Positions 60,756 to 64,000 of a DNA stretch of 64,000 nt are shown one piece after another (position 1 is the first letter of the stretch; every line of letters begins with the position of its first letter). The notes beneath the pieces were generated by a model that was not told the origin of the DNA, searched no databases, and saw only the letters and a program-made list of their open reading frames with translations. The DNA is from JAFDBW01 sp963723355. Its GTDB lineage: Bacteria; Desulfobacterota; Desulfuromonadia; Desulfuromonadales; BM103. Location of the stretch: assembly GCA_963723355.1 (NCBI GenBank), contig CAVRQQ010000012.1:1-64000 (forward strand). Direction: 5' to 3'. A program made the translations under genes and the position numbers.

Positions 60756-61403
60756 CTAACTCGCCTGCAGCAGCGACAGCATCTTTTCCTGGACCTGGGG
60801 AATTGGCTGCATTCCGTCAAGTTCCATCAGCACATCAGCATCCCGGTAATAACTGATCAGCGGAGACGTCTGATCTGCATAAACCTGCAGTCGCTTGCGA
60901 ATCGTTTCTTCCTGATCATCATCGCGCTGGAAGAGACTGCCGCCACAGGCGTCACAGAGAGCATCCTCACGCGGCGGGTCAAACTTGACATGGTAGCCTC
61001 GACCACACTCTTTGCAGGTTCTGCGGCCGGTCAGCCGTTCGACCAATGCTTCAGCATCGACATCAAGAGAGATCACGCGATCCAGAGCCTTGTCCATTTC
61101 TTCCAGGCTGGTTTGCAGAGCATCCGCCTGGGCAACTGTACGCGGGAATCCATCGAGGATGAAACCGTTGATACAGTCAGCTTCCTGAAGACGATCACGG
61201 ACTATGCCGACCACAACCTCATCTGGGACCAGTCCGCCGGCATCCATGTACTGCCTGGCCTTGAGACCCATCGGAGTACCGTCCTTCACGGCAGCGCGAA
61301 GTATGTCTCCGGTCGAGATCTGCGGAATGGAAAATCTTTCCGTCAGCATCTTGGCCTGGGTTCCCTTTCCGGCGCCGGGAGGTCCTAGCAGTATCAGTTT
61401 CAT
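60756..61403 (-). CDS. adk: Adenylate kinase with zinc-type LID
   Basis: Interconverts AMP, ADP and ATP. 215 residues. P-loop LLGPPGAGKGTQAKML (7-22), NMP-binding TGDILRAAV and the FILDGFPRTVAQADAL motif. The LID has four cysteines (CKECGRGYH and CDACGG), the zinc-binding form found in Gram-positives and many deltaproteobacteria. Between secY and map, the usual order. AAGGG ribosome site. Intact. Confidence 0.97.
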   Translation of the reverse strand: MKLILLGPPGAGKGTQAKMLTERFSIPQISTGDILRAAVKDGTPMGLKARQYMDAGGLVPDEVVVGIVRDRLQEADCINGFILDGFPRTVAQADALQTSLEEMDKALDRVISLDVDAEALVERLTGRRTCKECGRGYHVKFDPPREDALCDACGGSLFQRDDDQEETIRKRLQVYADQTSPLISYYRDADVLMELDGMQPIPQVQEKMLSLLQAS

Positions 61404-61417
61404 CCCAATACCCTTGA

Positions 61418-62729
61418 TTATCCGCGCCGGCTCTTGATACTCACGCCCTTCATGAAACCTTCATAAGAGCGGGAGATGAGATGTGCTTCGATCTGGGAAG
61501 CCGTGTCGAGGCCAACACCGACGACGATAAGCAGTGATGTCCCGCCAAAGAAGAAGGGAACATTGAACTGCCCGATCAGCAGTGTCGGCAGGACGCAGAC
61601 CAGTGAAATGTATATGGCCCCGGCAAAAGTCAGACGCCCCAGCACCGTATCCAGGTAATCCGAGGTTGCCTTGCCGGGTCTGACACCCGGTACATAGCCA
61701 CCCTGGCGCTTGATATTATCTGCGACATCCACAGGGTTGAAGGTTACCGCCGTGTAGAAGTAACAGAAAAACACGATAAATGCGACATAGAAGACGTTGT
61801 AAAGCCAATGGGCCGGCGTCATCATTGAGGCAAATGTCTGCACCCAGGGGACATCGACGAAATTCGCCACGGTACTCGGGAACATAATAATCGAACTGGC
61901 GAAGATCGGCGGGATAACACCACTCATATTGATCTTCAGCGGCAGGTGACTGCTCTGGCCACCCAGGTTGCGTGCTCCGACGACTCGTTTGGCGTAGTGA
62001 ATCGGGATGCGACGCTGGCCGCGTTCCATGAAAATTATCGCCCAGATAACCGCAATCATGACCAGCAGGATAACCAACAGTATCGGTAAAGGTCATAGCG
62101 CCGGTTTTCAACAGGCGGATGCTATTGACCATGGCTGACGGAATCATTGCCACAATACCGGCAAAGATTATCAGTGAAATGCCGTTGCCGATACCACGCT
62201 CGGTAATCTGTTCGCCGAGCCACATGATGAATGCGGTTCCGGCAGTCAGAGTGATGACTGTCAGGACGATGAAACCGATCCCCTGGACAGCGACAACCGG
62301 CTCACCTGCCGGGCCACGCATGGTCTGCAAGCCGACCGCGATCCCGGCACCCTGGATAATCGAGAGCAGGACCGTACCGTAGCGGGTCCACTTGGTCATC
62401 GTTTTGCGGCCCTGCTCACCTTCCTTGGAAAGACGCTCTACCGGCTCGAAAACCACCGTGAGCAGCTGCATGATGATTGATGCGCTGATATAAGGCATGA
62501 TCCCCAGAGCAAAAACCGTCATACGTTCCAGCGCTCCCCCGGTAAATGCACTGACCAGCCCGAGCAGGGTTCCCTGGGTGCCTTCAAAGAACTGGGCCAG
62601 CACGACACGGTCAACACCAGGCAGCGGCACATGGCAACCGACCCGGTAAACCGCGAGCATGCCCAGGGTAAAGAGAATCCGTCGACGCAGTTCAGGGATA
62701 TTGAAGATGTTCTGGATGATGGCCAACAA
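61418..62729 (-). CDS. secY: Protein translocase subunit SecY (one frameshift)
   Basis: Pore of the Sec translocon in the inner membrane. The N-terminal frame begins at a TTG (two adjacent TTG codons; 62729 or 62726) with NIFNIPELRRRILFTLGMLA and covers about six membrane segments, including LGIMPYISASIIMQLL. Near 62088 the match moves frame after MTFTDTVG and continues VILLVMIAVIWAIIFMERGQ, with IPIHYAKR, NPVDVADNIKRQGGYVPGVR, to the end at 61418. Spliced length about 437 residues, ten segments, standard. Essential, so the shift is almost surely a sequence error. Between rplO and adk. Confidence 0.95.
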
Positions 62730-62730
62730 T

Positions 62731-63171
62731 TTAAATAACCTCGACAGTCCCGCCGGCGGCTTCGATTTTGGCCTGGGCGGACTTGCTGAATTTCTGAGCT
62801 TTAACCGTCAAAGCCTTGGTTAATTCTCCATCTCCTAGGATCTTGATACCATCTTTAAGTTGGCCAATCAGGCCGGCCTTGCCGAGAGCCTCAAGATCTA
62901 CCACGGTCCCTGCATCGAAGAGTTCCAGGTCGCGCAGATTGACCAGGCAGTAAACTTTCCGGCTAAGTGGAGTAAAGCCACGCTTGGGCAGGCGCCTCTG
63001 CAGAGGCATCTGGCCACCCTCGAAGCCGGGCTTGACACCACCACCGGAGCGGGCGTTCTGACCCTTGTGCCCCTTACCGGCCGTTTTACCGGTCCCGGAG
63101 CCATGGCCTCGACCAATGCGCTTCTTGCTATGTGTCGAACCGTATGACGGTTGCAGATTGCTTAAATCCAT
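62731..63171 (-). CDS. rplO: 50S ribosomal protein L15
   Basis: Large-subunit assembly protein. The ATG at 63171 (MDLSNLQPSYGSTHSKKRIG) follows AAGGAT; a frame eight codons longer has no support. The glycine-rich basic region GRGHGSGTGKTAGKGHKGQN and GFEGGQMPLQRRLPKRGF are diagnostic. 146 residues. 13 bases after rpmD and directly before secY. Intact. Confidence 0.97.
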   Translation of the reverse strand: MDLSNLQPSYGSTHSKKRIGRGHGSGTGKTAGKGHKGQNARSGGGVKPGFEGGQMPLQRRLPKRGFTPLSRKVYCLVNLRDLELFDAGTVVDLEALGKAGLIGQLKDGIKILGDGELTKALTVKAQKFSKSAQAKIEAAGGTVEVI

Positions 63172-63184
63172 GGTGATATCCTTG

Positions 63185-63361
63185 TTATTCCTCAACGGTG
63201 ACCATGTGGCTGACCTTGTCGATCATGCCGCGAATTTCCGGAGTGTCCTGCCGCACAACTGTCTGATGCAGGCGACGCAGACCAAGTCCATTGAGCACCT
63301 TGGTGAAGTATTGATCACGGTTGATGCCGCTACGCTTGAGAGTTATCTTGATTTCGGCCAT
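63185..63361 (-). CDS. rpmD: 50S ribosomal protein L30
   Basis: Small large-subunit protein of 58 residues. The frame reads MAEIKITLKRSGINRDQYFT and later LGLRRLHQTVVRQDTPEIRG, with the end SHMVTVEE and TAA at 63185-63187. The pattern LxxLGLRRLHQTV and the place between rpsE and rplO are canonical for L30. Start ATG at 63361 follows GGGAGCG. Intact. Confidence 0.97.
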   Translation of the reverse strand: MAEIKITLKRSGINRDQYFTKVLNGLGLRRLHQTVVRQDTPEIRGMIDKVSHMVTVEE

Positions 63362-63375
63362 TGTTCGCTCCCGTC

Positions 63376-63882
63376 TCAGGCTTGTTCTTCTGGTTTGTTT
63401 GCCCCGAGTCCACGCCGGGCGAGGATTTCTTCCGGACTGCGCAACTGCTGCAGTGCCCGAAGGGTTGCCTTGACCACGTTGTGCGGGTTATTCGAACCGA
63501 GACACTTGGAAAGAATATCGCTGATACCGGCAACTTCGAGAATTGCACGCGCAGCACCACCGGCGATGACCCCGGTCCCTTCGGAAGCAGGCTTCAGCAG
63601 GACTTTACCGGCTCCGAACTTGCCGATCACATCGTAAGGGATCGTCGTCCCCTGGATCGGTACGCTGATCATGCTTTTCTTGGCCTTTTCAACACCCTTG
63701 CGAATTGCCTCGGGAACCTCTTTGGCCTTGCCAAGACCGTATCCTACATTGCCACTGCCATCACCAACTACAACCAGGGCAGAGAAGCTGAATCGACGAC
63801 CACCTTTGACAACCTTGGCCGTACGATTGATGTGGATAACGCGATCTATTAAATTTGTTTCGTTGTTGTCAACGCGTTGCAA
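63376..63882 (-). CDS. rpsE: 30S ribosomal protein S5
   Basis: Small-subunit protein near the mRNA entry. 168 residues; the start is a TTG at 63882 with AAGGAG 7 bases upstream. N-terminal double-stranded RNA-binding domain INRTAKVVKGGRRFSFSALV and VVGDGSGNVGYGLGKAKEVP, then C-terminal GTGVIAGGAARAILEVAGIS and GSNNPHNVVKATLRAL. Between rplR and rpmD. Intact. Confidence 0.98.
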   Translation of the reverse strand: MQRVDNNETNLIDRVIHINRTAKVVKGGRRFSFSALVVVGDGSGNVGYGLGKAKEVPEAIRKGVEKAKKSMISVPIQGTTIPYDVIGKFGAGKVLLKPASEGTGVIAGGAARAILEVAGISDILSKCLGSNNPHNVVKATLRALQQLRSPEEILARRGLGANKPEEQA

Positions 63883-63901
63883 CGCTCTTCTCCTTTGCCG
63901 C

Positions 63902-64000
63902 TCAGAAAGTCAGACCGGCTTCGCGAGCCGCATCGGCCAAGGCCTTGACACGGCCGTGATACAAAAAGCCGTTGCGGTCGAAAACCACCTGTTTGATGTC
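63902..64000 (-). CDS. rplR: 50S ribosomal protein L18, C-terminal part (cut by window edge)
   Basis: The last 32 codons of L18 enter from the right edge: DIKQVVFDRNGFLYHGRVKA and LADAAREAGLTF, ending at TGA 63902-63904. FDRNG-YHGR-KALADAAREAG is the canonical L18 C-terminus. It lies 19 bases before rpsE, as expected in the spc operon. The N-terminus and start lie outside the window. Confidence 0.95.
   Translation of the reverse strand, partial: DIKQVVFDRNGFLYHGRVKALADAAREAGLTF

Overview
The window looks like a chromosomal segment of a Desulfuromonadales-type bacterium (Geobacter/Desulfuromonas/Pelobacter relatives, the former Deltaproteobacteria). Pointers are the eukaryote-like citrate synthase at the left edge, the gene orders rpsF-rpsR-DUF2232-rplI-dnaB, ispE-tRNA-Gln-prs-rplY-pth, tilS-ftsH-folP-cdaA-ybbR-glmM and trp-accD-folC, a dusB-NtrB/NtrC-like cluster and an LptD outer-membrane protein. 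Almost everything is core metabolism and information processing. I see no phage, insertion sequence, CRISPR array, rRNA or defence island.

Layout. 1-5.7 kb: partial gltA (-), then dusB, a soluble PAS histidine kinase, a sigma-54 activator and folA (+). 5.8-15.1 kb, all (-): dnaB, rplI, DUF2232 membrane protein, rpsR, rpsF; a K+-dependent-type membrane pyrophosphatase; pth, rplY, prs, tRNA-Gln, ispE. 15.1-19.8 kb (+): a TAXI-type TRAP transporter behind a well-formed sigma-54 promoter, ending in a universal stress protein. 19.8-36.9 kb (-): lipoprotein, stand-alone E2 catalytic domain, small zinc ribbon, helix-hairpin-helix protein, cimA, lysC, tsaE, CBS protein, nnr, acpS, pdxJ, glmM, ybbR, cdaA (c-di-AMP synthesis), folP, ftsH, tilS, two CAT-anticodon tRNAs and a SPOR protein. 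36.9-47.3 kb (-): argS, a small Cys protein, ftsB, comEA-like, lptD, folC, accD, trpA, a family-5 uracil-DNA glycosylase and a DEAD-box helicase. 47.4-54.7 kb (-): trpE-G-D-C-B2-F-B, with two tryptophan synthase beta genes. 54.8-56 kb: an FKBP isomerase (+) and a REC-PilZ regulator (-). 56.6-64 kb (-): the spc/alpha ribosomal operon from rplR to rplQ.

Two themes cut across the window. First, at least a dozen genes are broken by single-base frameshifts, including essential ones (secY, argS, folP, acpS-neighbour pdxJ). In each case the protein continues in the next frame with no loss of conserved sequence, and several breaks fall in homopolymers. This points to sequencing or assembly indels, not gene decay, so these genes are annotated across the breaks. 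Second, several features deserve attention: a TRAP permease whose C-terminus seems to carry an unmodified biotinyl/lipoyl-like barrel followed by extra membrane helices; a pair of inverted intergenic repeats sharing one module; acidic low-complexity tails on four ribosomal proteins (S6, L9, L25, L17), one built from 15-bp tandem repeats; and frequent TTG starts in translation genes. I did not find a clearly new multi-gene system; the TRAP locus is the best candidate for something undescribed.
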